Assembly: GCA_014529385.2 (NCBI GenBank)
Contig: CM043953.1
Span: 75,048,372 to 75,112,371, forward strand
Origin: Adiantum capillus-veneris
Taxonomy: Eukaryota; Streptophyta; Polypodiopsida; Polypodiales; Pteridaceae
DNA length: 64,000 bases
Direction: 5' to 3'
Part shown: positions 22,562 through 33,274 of the stretch, one piece after another
How positions within the stretch are numbered: the first letter of the stretch is position 1
Layout of the letters: the number at the start of each line of letters is the position of its first letter
Program-made: the position numbers and the translations under genes
The notes under the pieces: generated by a model
Told to the model about the DNA's origin: nothing
The model's input: the letters and a program-made list of their open reading frames with translations, nothing else
The model's database searches: none

Positions 22562-23177
22562 TGTCACAAATTGCTCACGTTTCAAGCCAGTGAAGAACAG
22601 AGCCGACTTGCAGATCCCGGCCAAGGGGGCCTAAACCCTAGTAGAAGCAGAAGAAGAATTGCATGGGGAATTGATGACGTGGCAAAGCTGTACAGAATCC
22701 CGGATTTCACATTGGCATGCTGACGTGGCAATTGTATGGATTTTCACAATTTTCATTATGACATGGCAGTTTTACAGATTTTTGCGTTTTTACACTGATG
22801 ACGTGGCAACTATATAGATTTCCACAAAACACGCTGGCAGCTGGCACTTTCTGACCAGTTGCTTTTGAGTTTAAAGCTTTTAATGTAAACTACTTTTAAT
22901 GGCCCAGGGCCTTTCAATACGAGGCTAGGGCTCATTCTCTCTCATGCTTCTGGACGAAGGTGCCGAGCGTGGCGTACCGGCTTGTATTGTGTTGATGCAA
23001 TATAAAGAAATACCAAAAGGGGCGCCAAGGTTTGGGGCCAATACTCTTTGGGGTGGAATTCCGCCACTTTGTGTCACGTGTCATCTCTCTCTCTCTCTTA
23101 GTTCAGTTGTTATTGAAGTGCTAAAAGTCTGTCCAGTCTGTTCTTTTCTATTGGCACGTGGTACCCGTCTTGTGACA
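22562..23177 (+). repeat. element A 5' LTR
   Basis: TGTCACAAATTG...CTTGTGACA. It carries the promoter-like TTTCAATACGAGG near 22914, the shared ATATAAAGAAATACC module (about 23000) and a short CT tract near 23083-23098. Confidence 0.85.
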
Positions 23178-23375
23178 GTGGTATCAGAGCATCAGGCGTG
23201 TGCTTTTTTGAAAGCATAACGGTCCTACAAAAGAGCAGTAGTTGTTATTGAAGTGCTAAAAGTCTGTTCAGTCTATTCTTTTGTGTTGGCATGTGGTGCC
23301 CTTCTTGTGACAATGGTATTAGAGCATCAGGCGTGTGCTTTTCTGAAAGCATACCAGTTCTACAAAAGAGAAGAC
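23106..23375 (+). repeat. 135-base tandem duplication of LTR end plus primer site
   Basis: The segment from GTTGTTATTGAAG through the LTR end, primer site and first leader bases is repeated with a 135-base period (23106 and 23241). The second copy has a degenerate primer site (TGGTATTAGAGC at about 23313). Confidence 0.85.
23179..23190 (+). promoter_or_regulatory. primer-binding site, initiator Met-tRNA type (element A)
   Basis: TGGTATCAGAGC one base after the LTR end. This is the classic plant LTR-retrotransposon primer site complementary to the 3' end of initiator methionine tRNA. Confidence 0.9.
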
Positions 23376-23617
23376 AGAGCAAACAGGCGATTCCAAAGTC
23401 TATTGGAATCTTATTTGAAGTATCTTCGAGCCCCGACACCGGACTCCTACCCTTACTTCATCGCGCATCGAGCGCGCTCTCGTTGTAACAAATTGTTGAC
23501 GTGTCAAAGCCCTGAAGAAGGGAGCCAACTTGCGGATGTCGGCCGAGGGGCCTAAACCCTAAGAAGAACAAGTAACAGAAGAAGTGTCACGAAGTGATGA
23601 CGTGGTTGCCCGAGAGC

Positions 23618-23812
23618 AAAAACCCTAACCCTAATTTCTGCCAAAAACCCTAACTGCTGAAACCCTAATTCTTAAAACCCTAACCCTAAAACCTGCAAAC
23701 CCTAATTTCTGCCAGGAACCCTAACTGCTGAAACCCTAATTCTGGAAACCGTAACCCTAAAACCTGCAAACCCTAATTCTGCTGTGCCAGAAACCCTAAC
23801 CCTAACCCTAAG
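23618..23812 (+). repeat. telomere-like AAACCCTAA motifs in element B 5' LTR
   Basis: About a dozen AACCCTAA units, some in tandem (ACCCTAACCCTAACCCTAAG at the right end), separated by CTGCCA/CTGCAAA spacers. The same block is at 26116-26325 in the other LTR. Confidence 0.9.
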
Positions 23813-24181
23813 GGCAGATTTCTGCGTTTTGCGTTGGCTGATGACGTGGCAGGCTGTACGGATTTCAATGTTTTACGCTAGCAGCTTTTGGCATCACTTT
23901 TTGGACGAGAAGCTTTTGAGTTTGAAAGCTTTTCATGTAAACTGCTTTTTGGACCAGAAGCTTTTGAGTTTGAAACCTTTTCATGTAAACTGCTTTTTAG
24001 GCCAAGGGCCTTTAAATATGAGGCTAGGGCTCATTCTCTGGCATGCTTCTTGGAGAAGGTGCAGAGTCTAGAGTACCGGCTTGTACTTTGATGATGCAAT
24101 ATAAAGAAATACCGAAAGGGGCGCCAAGGTTTGGGGCCAATACTCTCTGGGGTGGAATTCTGCCACTCCGTGTCGCGTGTC

Positions 24182-24182
<1 letters not shown>

Positions 24183-24272
<90 letters not shown>
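24183..24272. repeat. (CT)n in element B 5' LTR
   Basis: About 90 bases of pure CT. The 3' LTR has about 65 bases at the same place, and element A's 5' LTR only about 16. Confidence 0.95.
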
Positions 24273-24276
<4 letters not shown>

Positions 24277-24351
24277 CAGTTGTTATTGAAGTGAGAAGAG
24301 TTTGTTCAGTCTGTTCTTTTCTATTGGCACGTGGTGCCCGCCTTGTGACAC

Positions 24352-24363
24352 TGGTATCAGAGC
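24352..24363 (+). promoter_or_regulatory. primer-binding site, initiator Met-tRNA type (element B)
   Basis: TGGTATCAGAGC one base after the 5' LTR of element B, as in element A. Confidence 0.93.
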
Positions 24364-24529
24364 ATCAGGTGTGTGCTTTTCTGAAAGCATACCGGTCCTA
24401 CAAAAGAGCAGACAGAGCTTTATTCGAGGATTTCTTCGCCCCCCAACACGGACTTATTAGCCAATCCCACCCTTACTTCATCGCGCATCGGGCGCGCTCC
24501 CGTCTTCACCGCAGTGTCTTACAGGGCAT

Positions 24530-24960
24530 ACGCCAATTAAGATCACTTGCAAGAGAAGGATCCAGATTTGTTTCAAGTCACTGTTTTTCTCAGAAGCAGT
24601 GCTATGCAGATGTTGATTTCTACAGCTACCAAGCAGCATACTCCAAGTACTTGGCAAGCTTTCAAGAAAATTTTTAGCCCGAAGTTATATGGTTTCTGAC
24701 ATCTTCCTTCACAGTGCAACTTCTGGCAAATGGGGTATCCTGAAATGCTTGCCATGGAAACCCTAGCAGATTATAACTTGAAGTTTCTCGACATCTCCCA
24801 GTAGATGTCTCTTCACGAGTAGATGAACTTGGAGAGCGAGTGCGATTGCTATCATCGGACTACCATCACTGCCAAAGAAACACTGTCTGTCCAAGAGCTG
24901 ATGGACCATGCTGTGCTTTGCTATGACCTTATGGAAGAAACCTAACCCTAATTTTTGGTG
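24530..24960 (+). pseudogene. gag remnant of element B
   Basis: Nucleotide similarity to element A gag at 27450-27780: AAGCTTTCAAGA, the CTTGCCA..GAAACC block and TTTCTCGACATC, then CCAAGAGCTGATGGACCATG. It is reduced and frame-broken, with no zinc knuckle seen. Confidence 0.7.
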
Positions 24961-25199
24961 CAGGTTTCAGGATGGAAAGTCAGTCGACTTTTCGAGCTCG
25001 ATTGATGTCGAGATTGCTTTTTAAGTTTGAGTTCTGTTTGAGCTTGTTTGGTGATCCTGTTTGGAATTTGTTTTAAATGGATGGTATATGTTTTGAACCT
25101 GTTTTGGTGCCGATTTGAATTGTTTGACTCTGGTTTGATACTGGTTTCAATGATTGGTGATTTTACTCCTAGGTGGAGAAGTGAGAAATATTGTTTTGG

Positions 25200-25560
25200 T
25201 ATTGTTTGAACCTCGAAACGACACTAGCTGATGCCTGGGGAGCGTTTCGTTGTATGTTTGAAAACCTCCGAACGACGCAGGCCGATGCCTGGGGAGCGTT
25301 TGGTTGTATGCTTGTAAAATAATTGTTGTTGTGACTCCCGGCCCGGACCAAGATGGTTATGCGGGAGGAGTATTAAGAAGTCTGAGCAGTGGTTACTCTC
25401 AGCACCTCCAAACGATGCAGGCTGCGGTCTGGGGGGCGTTAGGTTGTAAAAGGCCTCTATATCTCCCGGCCCGGACCTTTTTAGGTTATGCAGGAGGAGT
25501 AATGAGGGAGTCGTTGAATATCTCCCGGCCCGGACCTTGTTAGGTTATGCGGGAGGAGTG
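25200..25560 (+). repeat. imperfect repeat and hairpin array in element B tail
   Basis: Two repeated modules. CTCCCGGCCCGGACC...GCGGGAGGAG occurs three times (starts 25335, 25463, 25522), each with a CTCCCG/CGGGAG inverted pair (the middle copy CAGGAG). A second module, CGAACGACGCAGGCCGATGC and variants ending in GGGGAGCGTT, occurs three times near 25211, 25264 and 25403. Element A has diverged versions at 37380-37680. Confidence 0.75.
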
Positions 25561-25774
25561 TTCATCGGCGGCTTTATGTTTCTATGTCTTGTAACATGCA
25601 TATGTGAGCATTTGTGTTGCATTGTGATGTGCCAACCACTGAATATTCCTAATTGGATGAGATTGCTTGGGTATGTAATTTTAGTGCATCAAGACACCCG
25701 AGGAAGATCAGTGCGGTCTCGGTGAGATGGCTAATTTTACTACGCCGGAATATCAAGAGTTCCGATATGGACGA

Positions 25775-25861
25775 AAGGAGAAGCTAACTCCTTGATCAAA
25801 ACAGCCGATAGGAGCAGCTAACTCCTTGATCAAAAGAGCAGAAAGGAGAAGCTAACTCCTT
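25775..25861 (+). repeat. AAGGAG/CTCCTT hairpin array in element B
   Basis: Three tandem hairpins: 25775-25793 (loop AAGCTAA), 25810-25827 (AGGAG stem, loop CAGCTAA) and 25843-25861 (loop AAGCTAA). Period is about 33 bases, ending about 120 bases before the 3' LTR. Confidence 0.82.
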
Positions 25862-25980
25862 AATAAAAAGAGCAAACTGATTGTCCCTCGGAATGACCCT
25901 CGGAAATTTTTGAGCTAACTTGAGTTGTTTTGCAGATATGCTGTAATCGCGGACGATTACTCTCTTTCAAGAAGGGGAGA

Positions 25981-26692
25981 TGTAACAAATTGTTGACGTG
26001 TCAAAGCCCTGAAGAAGGGAGCCAACTTGTAGATGTCTGCCGAGGGGCCTAAACCCTAAGAAGAACAAGTAACAGAAGGAGTGTCACGAAGTGATGACGT
26101 GGTTGCTCGAGAGCAAAAACCCTAACCCTAATTTCTGCCAAAAACCCTAACTGCTGAAACCCTAATTCTTAAAACCCTAACCCTAAAACCTGCAAACCCT
26201 AATTTCTGCCAGGAACCCTAACTGCTGAAACCCTAATTCTGGAAACCCTAACCCTAAAACCTGCAAACCCTAATTCTGCTGTGCCAGAAACCCTAAAACT
26301 GCAGAAACCCTAACCCTAACCCTAAGGGCAGATTTCTGCGTTTTGCGCTGGCTGATGATGTGGCAGGCTGTACGGATTTCAATGTTTTATGCTGGCAGCT
26401 TTTGGCATCGCTTTTTGGACGAGAAGCTTTTGAGTTTGAAAGCTTTTCATGTAAACTGCTTTTTGGACCAGAAGCTTTTGAGTTTGAAAGCTTTTCATGT
26501 AAACTGCTTTTTAGGCCAAGGGCCTTTAAATATGAGGCTAGGGCTCATTCTCTGGCATGCTTCCTGGAGAAGGTGCAGAGTCTGGAGTACTGGCTTGTAC
26601 TTTGATGATGCAATATAAAGAAATACCGAAAGGGGCGCCAAGGTTTGGGGCCAATACTCTCTGGGGTGGAATTCTGCCACTCCGTGTCGCGT

Positions 26693-26764
<72 letters not shown>

Positions 26765-26838
26765 CAGTTGTTATTGAAGTGCGAAGAGTTTGTTCAATCT
26801 GTTCTTTTCTATAGGCACGTGGTGCCCGCCTTGTGACA
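25981..26838 (+). repeat. element B 3' LTR
   Basis: 858 bases, preceded by the polypurine tract AAGAAGGGGAGA. Nearly identical to the 5' LTR except for CT-tract length, a small extra piece in the telomere-like block and scattered changes. Confidence 0.92.
26116..26325 (+). repeat. telomere-like AAACCCTAA motifs in element B 3' LTR
   Basis: Copy of the block at 23618-23812, with one extra AACCCTAAAACTGCAG unit near its right end. Confidence 0.9.
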
Positions 26839-26899
26839 CTCGTCTTCACCGCACTGTCTTACAAGGCATAAGCCATAAAAAACCCAAGACATAGCGTTC

Positions 26900-28095
26900 A
26901 TGGATTCAACAGAATATTTGCAGTTTCTTCTCGATGAGTTTCACGACATTCTTTTGCGGCATCCTCAACAAAATCTTCCGATGCTGCAAAGTTTTCAACA
27001 ATTTTTGAATTACATGTTACCCCCTTTGATGCCTCAGGTGGTACCTCCTCCTCTGGCACCCAAAAGTACGAGAGCTTCCAACCGGCAACCTTCCCAGCCG
27101 TCTGTTCCGATCGGGGGAGTCTTCAGGAATATGGTGCAGCTATGTGACCCTGATCCAGTGCAACCGCCTTTGCCACCGCCGTTGCCCCCATCAGCACCAC
27201 CACCAGGATACAATGGTTGGAGCCCATATGGATACCCTTATTATCCCTACCCGGGATACCCACCTAGCCAGCCCAAAGATTTCAAGGATGGCGGCATGAC
27301 AGTCAAATTTTTCACCTTTTTCGAGGTGAAAGATCGGAAGAAAGCATTGCAGTTCCTACAGCAATTCGACAACATCTATGCTTTGGGGAACTAGACAGAA
27401 GAATCCAAGATTTCTCGAGCAACGGGATTTTTTAAAGATAATGCTATGCAATGGTGGAGTTCAATCGCGACACAAATGCATGCTCCAAGGACCTGACAAG
27501 CTTTCAAGACAGTTATTGCACGTAGTTACATGACTTCTATGTTTGAAGTCCGCATCTTGGCAGAGTGGGGCAACTTGAAAATACTTGCCACCGAAACCAT
27601 GGACGACTATAACCAAAGGTTTCTCGACGTGTACCTTCGGGTCTCCTTCTTTAGGATCGTTCCCTTGGAGGCCCAATGCGAGCGATACACCATTGGACTA
27701 CCATCACCATTGTAGGAATAATGTCTCTCCAAGCAAGTCTCCACCATGCAAGAGCTTATGGACCATGCCGCAGTCAACTACAAACTGATGAAGGGAGAGC
27801 TAGAGTTTACCACAGAAGAACCACCGGCCTCTAACCACGACCCTCGGCAACAACGAACAAATTCTCGAGAGTCTCGTGAAAATCAACCGCAAAGGCCTCG
27901 TTTCACCTCTCAACAAGGAGACACCTTACTACAAGAAGGCCGATGCTTTGGATGCTTTCAAACACAGCATAACCACTCTAGTTGTCCCCATCGCACTGAT
28001 AGACCAGCAAAGCCGACGCCCGCACCAACGATCGACAGAACCCCTAGCGCCACCTCCAGATAAGACAGCTAGACCCGCTCTTGGAATAGTCCCTG
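26900..28095 (+). pseudogene. gag of element A
   Basis: Starts ATG 26900 (MDSTEYLQFLLDEFHD). A Pro/Tyr-rich segment (GYNGWSPYGYPYYPYPGYPP) precedes the capsid region, with KDFKDGGMTVKFFTFFEVKD and RKKALQFLQQFDNIYALGN. A TAG at 27392 stops the frame. Capsid continues with NAMQWWSSIATQMHAPRT and TETMDDYNQRFLDVYLRV in shifted frames, and a CCHC-like knuckle CFGCFQTQHNHSSC lies near 27943-27984. The gene is cut at 28095 by element 2. Confidence 0.8.
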
Positions 28096-28832
28096 TGTCA
28101 CCAGCGTGTGACTACTATCTATCCTTTTTGTTGATTTCTTTCTTATTATCTATTTACTTTCACTTTTTGGAAACACCCCTCGGGAAATCTAACTGCCCTG
28201 CATTGCATAGCTAGTGTGGAACTCTCCAGAGGGAGTCCAGGCCTGAGGGCAAGAGAGCACTAAGATTGGACAAGGACTATGGTTAGCCAAAGTGGGGTCA
28301 TTGACTAGCCAAAGTGGAATCCTTTGCTACAGAGGCTACATTTCAGTTCTGGATAAGGCCACATGGTACAAAGAGGGTCGGATGCCCTAGAAAGATACAA
28401 TGGCAGCATCTCCTAAAATTTAGGGAACTGCTATTTTGGGATCCGAAAATGTGTTTGCGTCATTAGCTCCGGAATGACAAGAGGAACATTTTATTGCTCT
28501 GCTGTCAAGTCAACTGACGCACCAGTTGAGATATTTTTAGCCCAGTTGGCCAAAATCAGAAACTGGGCGAGGTGTCACTCTGTGAGCCTTCTGCCACTTC
28601 TGGCCAGAGGAGGGGGCACCTAAAATGAGAGAGGAGGCTGATTTTTAGAATTTGTCACAGGTTAAAGAGCTATGGAGTGCTTGCTTTCCCTCTTATGCAC
28701 AGTGCAGTGCCAGGAGTGATTTCCTGCACGCTACGCACTGCCCTCTCTCTCCCCTTTGGCAGTATGTTATGCCCCTCTAGTCGGCTCTTCATTTGACCAA
28801 TGTACAGTTGTGTGGGTTCATGCGCGATTGCC

Positions 28833-28880
28833 GAGGCAAGAGCCTCTTGCACAAGTACTGGATTAGCTAGCAGCTAATCC
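28833..28880 (+). promoter_or_regulatory. tandem hairpins in element 2 5' LTR
   Basis: First stem GAGGC/GCCTC with loop AAGA (28833-28846), second stem GGATTAGC/GCTAATCC with loop TAGCA (28860-28880), followed by CCCCGCAG. The second hairpin in the 3' LTR (36057-36077) has loop TAGCG. Confidence 0.7.
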
Positions 28881-29352
28881 CCCGCAGTACAAGTGATTCG
28901 GAGAGGTTTTACGCTCGAAATCTCGTCCGATTCAAAGGGCAAGTAGCCCTACAGGTGCGGGAGCTCGAGGACTTGCTACGGATGCGACCGGCACGCGAAA
29001 CAGAGCCCGAAACAGTAAATTACAGCCTATTGTGTATTTTTGCAGGTTTAGGGTTTTGGCCCTAAACGGACCCTAATACCCCCAGGAGGTTCGGGGACGC
29101 AAGGGGACCACTGTACAGGCGATCTGGTGCATTTTCAGGGCTGAAAACAGAGAATTCAGTGTGCTACAGATTCTCGCCAGGTTTTGCAAAGTGCCCGTAT
29201 GCGTCGGGAAAGTCATTTAATGCGTGGGAATACTGACCGTGAAGGGTTCTAGTACAGTTATGCTGCCGAAATCAAGCCAGAACAGTCAAAATTCAGCCAA
29301 GGTTGTGCGGGGCAGCTTGGAAAGAACCATAGCGTTTATTCCCTCTCTTAAA

Positions 29353-29395
29353 CAATAAAGAAATACCGAAAGGGGCGCCTAAGTTAGGGGCCAAT
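29353..29395 (+). promoter_or_regulatory. shared LTR module (AATAAAG...GGGGCGCC)
   Basis: CAATAAAGAAATACCGAAAG followed by GGGCGCC and, a few bases on, GGGGCCAAT. It includes a polyadenylation-like AATAAAG. Counterparts lie near 23000, 24100, 26612, 36551, 38513, 54443, 61155 and, reversed, 16028-16082. Confidence 0.75.
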
Positions 29396-29560
29396 CTGGT
29401 GTCGGTCTTCTCATACAGGTGCATTCTAGCATCTGTTTCCCATTCCCCTCTCTTGTGTCATTATAGCACAGGTAGAATAGACGACTAATAATGGGTGAAA
29501 GCTAAATCAAGGTTTGAAGTAAAGTCTACCGCCCTTTTTGGATTGAATAGGCCGGTTTCA

Positions 29561-29578
29561 TGGTTCCATCGACGGGAT
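29561..29578 (+). promoter_or_regulatory. candidate primer-binding site of element 2
   Basis: TGGTTCCATCGACGGG begins directly at the LTR end. Element 4 has TGGTTTCGTCGACGGG at the same place. The tRNA is not assigned; a Glu-tRNA-like acceptor is one possibility. Confidence 0.55.
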
Positions 29579-29667
29579 TAAATCACTTTTTCCCATAGAA
29601 GTGAGCCTCGGTCAGTTTGGGCTTGAAGACATAGGGGATCATAGACTAGACACAGGGAATTGCAATT

Positions 29668-30949
29668 ATGGCTGACACACCAGATGATGTGACTCAAGAG
29701 GTTTCCTCTTCACAAGGTCAACAGACACATGAAGTGGGTGAGTCCTCAAGACCACCACAGACAGATGATAGGACCCAGTTGGCTACTGCTGTGGCTATGT
29801 TCACGCAAGTAATGCAGAACCCGAGGTTTTTAGCCTTTCTGCAACCTCCTGTTCCGTCTCAGCAAGTTGGGTCACTGGATCATATTCAAAAGCCTGTTAA
29901 GGCTCGAGCACAGGTGATTCATACTGCACAGTCAATGGAAACACCTGTACGCTTAACAGAGAACATGCAGTCTCCACAACCTGTGCCTAAGGTGTAAGAA
30001 CAGGTGGCTGAGATGCCAGTCTTTCAAGCTATACCAATTGAGCCAGCCACTTTTCAGCAGCCTATAGCTGGTTCTAATGGGCAGGGAAGCAACCTACAGG
30101 CTATGCAACAAGTCTTCCCACCACCTTCAGTACATCCTGGCTATTTTGAAGGTAGATCGGTATTCCAGAGCATGGTTGGTCATGCACCTGAAAATCAGTT
30201 TTACACGCCAGGAACAGTGTTCGGGGGTGCTCAAACGATGATGCGTAACCCCGTGTATGGTGTCACGGGCATGCTACCAGGGTTTCAAAGCACTCATGGC
30301 CAATTTGGGATGCCACAGGCAAATTTTGGTATGGCTGGAATTACAAATCAACAGCCAAATATGGCATTTCCAGGTCAACTTAATTGCGGTCAAGGAACAC
30401 AGATGAACCCTAATAGTGTTCCCATGTTTCAGTCACTTCCATATGACAATTTAACGCCGCTGGAGAGGCCAACTCCGTACAAAGAAGGTGGCGAAGGTGT
30501 GTCTTTCACGACCTTTACATGGTTTGATGACAGGAAGAAGGCTCTCTCATTCCTCCAGCAGTTTGACAAGGCCTATGCAGGGGGAAACTTTACAGAGGCT
30601 TCAAAGGTCCGCAAGGCAGACACTTTCTTGACAGGGAATGGGACAATGGTGGACAACTTTATTGCTTCAAGGGCAAGCTCCGTCCACATGGATTTACTTT
30701 AAGCAGATTTTTGCAACAACATGGTTATCTGATGACTTTGAAGCAGATGTCATGACAGAATGGCACCAGCTTAATGCTGCCACTTGCAAAAATCTGGATG
30801 ATTACAATCGGAAGTTATGGAAAGCTCTACTTCCAGTAACTTCCTATAGGTTTGTGCCATTGACAGAACAGATTGAAAAATACTATTGTGGCCTACCTAA
30901 AGGATTGAGAAAGTACTGTACGAAGACAAAAGTCACTACTTTGACGTAG
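29668..30949 (+). pseudogene. gag of element 2
   Basis: Starts ATG 29668 (MADTPDDVTQEVSSSQGQQ). A Gln/Met/Phe/Gly-rich, low-complexity N-terminal half is followed by the capsid (FTWFDDRKKALSFLQQFDKA, then WQWWTT-like and DDYNRKLWKALLPVTSYRFV). Breaks are a TAA at 29995, a frame change near 30645 and a TAG at 30947, where element 4 has CAG. Confidence 0.85.
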
Positions 30950-30979
30950 CTCATCGAGGTAGCAAACACTGGCAATGGT

Positions 30980-32455
30980 TTGCTCAAGGGAGAAGATTGT
31001 GAATTTAACACTGGCGTCAAGGCAGGATCAGGCAAGAAAAATTCAGCCAAGAAGCACGTTCCCAATGAGACTCCTAAAGGGACTCAGGAGTCCGCCAACG
31101 CAGGGAAAGATAAAGCTACGGCTGAATCAGAAAAGGGACCAGCAAAGAAATGGAAAAGACGTTTTCCTTGCAAGTCAGAAGAGCAAAAGAAGGTCCTGAG
31201 GACAGAGAACAAATGCTTTATATGTGAGCAGCCTGGCCACATTGCTTACAATTGTCCTACAAAGAAAAGGCCAGCTGATTCTGATGACAAGGAAGACAAG
31301 AAAGGAAAGAAGCCCATGGCTGGTCTAGTGCCAGATATGGTGGGCGACAAGCCAAATTCAGATGCAAGTGAGCTTTGCAGAGCATGGGGAAAGGTCAGGG
31401 ATCAAACAGTGCTTATCTTCTTTGCTCCAGGTGCCAAAGCCAACTTCATTTCCCCAGAATTGGCTTCCAAGTTGGGAATCAGACCTGAAGAGATGGGGTA
31501 TACAGCAAAGGCAGGTTTGGCATGTCCTGGCCATACAGAGGCTGTGACACCCATCATCGGAAAGTTGCGCCTACATATCCAGTCCTATGTAGATGCTGAA
31601 GTATTTTACATCATGCCACTGGACGGATGTGATGTGTTGTTAGGTATTCCTTGGTTGTTTCGTGTACAGAGAATCATGGATGCCTACAACAAAAAGATCA
31701 CTGTACAGAGCAGGGGAAAGACTCACATTCTAGATGTAAAGCTTAAAGGGGAGTCTATTCCCACTGTATCAGCTTCTGCTATTACTTCTGTAATGAAAAA
31801 GCATCTTTCTGCGTACTTGGTTTTTGCACGTGAAGTGTCAGATTGTGATGAATCAAATTTATCTGTGTTAGATAAAGAAAGGTCAATGTTTTTACAACAG
31901 TATAGTGACTGTTTCTTCGATTCATTATCGTCTCAATTACCGCCAGAGAGACTCGAGGACCATACGATAGATTTGGTGCCAGGCAGTAGCCCACCAAATA
32001 AGCCTCCGTACAGGGTTAGTGCGGCTCAGCAGAAAGAGATAATGGCCCAAGTACAGGAGCTGTTAGAAAAGGGGCTGATTCAGCCCAGTTCATCTCCATT
32101 CTGTTCTCCAGTGTTGTTGGTGCAGAAAAAGGATGGCTCATGGCGTATGTGCATCGACTACCGTGCACTGAACAAGAATACCATCAAAAATAGGTTCCCT
32201 ATACCTAGAATTGATGATATTATGGACAAATTAGAAGGAGCATCTATGTTTAGCACGATAGATCTAAAGAGTGGGTACCATCAGATCCGCATTAGATCAG
32301 AGGATGTGCACAAGACTGCTTTTAGAACGACGTTTGGCTTTTACGAATTTTTAGTGATGCCCTTTGGTCTCACAAATGCTCCTACTACGTTCGATAGGAT
32401 GATGGACAGAATTTCCCGTCCACACTAGCAGTTTATTGGTACATTCTTTGATGAC
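30980..32455 (+). pseudogene. zinc knuckle, protease and RT of element 2
   Basis: Same frame as the end of gag. The CCHC knuckle at 31214-31255 reads [14 protein letters not shown]. The retropepsin-like segment at 31434-31445 reads APGA ([17 protein letters not shown]), lacking the catalytic Asp, and is followed by [12 protein letters not shown] runs from [20 protein letters not shown] through [15 protein letters not shown] and [14 protein letters not shown] lies at 32426, just before the catalytic box FFDD (32444-32455). Confidence 0.88.
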
Positions 32456-33274
32456 ATGATAGTCTACTCAAAGAATGAAGAGGAGCATAGGCATCACTTG
32501 GCCATTGTGTTCAAAGAGCTACGAAGTCATAGGTTGCTCATCAATGCAAAGGAAAGTGAGTTTTTTCTGGAAGAGATCCACTTTCTGGGACACATTGTCT
32601 CAAAGGATGGTGTCAGAATGGATCCTGCAAAAGTTGAAGCGATCAAGTCATGGCCAGATTTAAAGACGGTGCACGATGTCCGAAGTTTCTTGGGACTATG
32701 TTCCTATTACAGAAGGTTTATCCGAAATTTCGCTGAGATTGCTTCACCTCTACATGCTCTTCAAAAGAAGGCAGTCACCTTTAGATGGACACAGAAAGAG
32801 ATTTCAGCTTTTAATCTCTTAAAGGAAAAGATGACTTCAGATCCAGTTATTGTGTTGCCAGATCTTAGAAAGTCATTTGTGGTCCAGTGTGATGCCTGCG
32901 GTAGTAGCATTGGTGCAGTGCTAATGCAAGATGGCAGGGTAGTAGCCTATGAGAGCAGAATTTTGCAAGGGCCAGAGATGACCATGCAGGTCTATAAGAA
33001 AGAGTTACTGGCTGTGATTCATGCGCTCTTAAGTTGGAAACACTACCTGCTAGGCGCAGATTTCGTTGTCCAAACGGACCATCAGACCTTGCGATACTTC
33101 TTGACACAGACAAAGTTATCTGAGAAGCATATGCGATGGGCAAATATCTTGTCCATGTTCCATTTTCAGATTGTGCATGTGGAAGGCAAGAAGAACGTTG
33201 TGTTGATGCCTTGTCAAGGAAGCCACAAATTTCAGCTGTGTCAATTCCTTATCATCATGAAGTTGATGATATGA
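32456..33274 (+). pseudogene. RT thumb and RNase H of element 2
   Basis: Continues in frame after the FFDD box with [32 protein letters not shown] and [18 protein letters not shown]. RNase H follows ([47 protein letters not shown]). A loss of about two bases near 33201 (at the ADALSRK motif) shifts the frame, and the ORF ends out of frame at 33274. Confidence 0.88.

Larger units (their letters stand above)
23484..24350 (+). repeat. element B 5' LTR
   Basis: 867 bases. It contains a telomere-like block, a TATA-like TTTAAATATGAGG at about 24010, the shared AATA(A)AG/ACCGAAAGGGGCGCC module at about 24100-24145 and a 90-base CT tract. Confidence 0.92.
23484..26838 (+). mobile_element. element B: 3.36 kb non-autonomous LTR retrotransposon
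   Basis: LTRs at 23484-24350 and 25981-26838 start TGTAACAAATTG and end CTTGTGACA. A perfect 5-base target duplication CTCGT flanks it (23479-23483; 26839-26843). Element A's leader resumes after it with TCTTCACCGC. The interior has a primer site, a gag remnant and a long non-coding tail homologous to element A's tail. It has no pol, so it is a shorter member of the element A family. Confidence 0.92.
28096..29560 (+). repeat. element 2 5' LTR
   Basis: TGTCACCAGCGTGTGAC...GGCCGGTTTCA. It contains the paired hairpins at 28833-28880 and the shared AATAAAG/ACCGAAAGGGGCGCC module at 29353-29395. Confidence 0.95.

Noticed and set aside
23618-23812. A true interstitial telomere or chromosome end
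   Set aside because: The motif block lies inside both LTRs of element B at the same position and is broken by regular spacers, so it is part of the transposon.
22562-26838. Tandem array of three LTRs as a CRISPR-like or satellite repeat
   Set aside because: Target duplications and primer sites show nested LTR elements instead.
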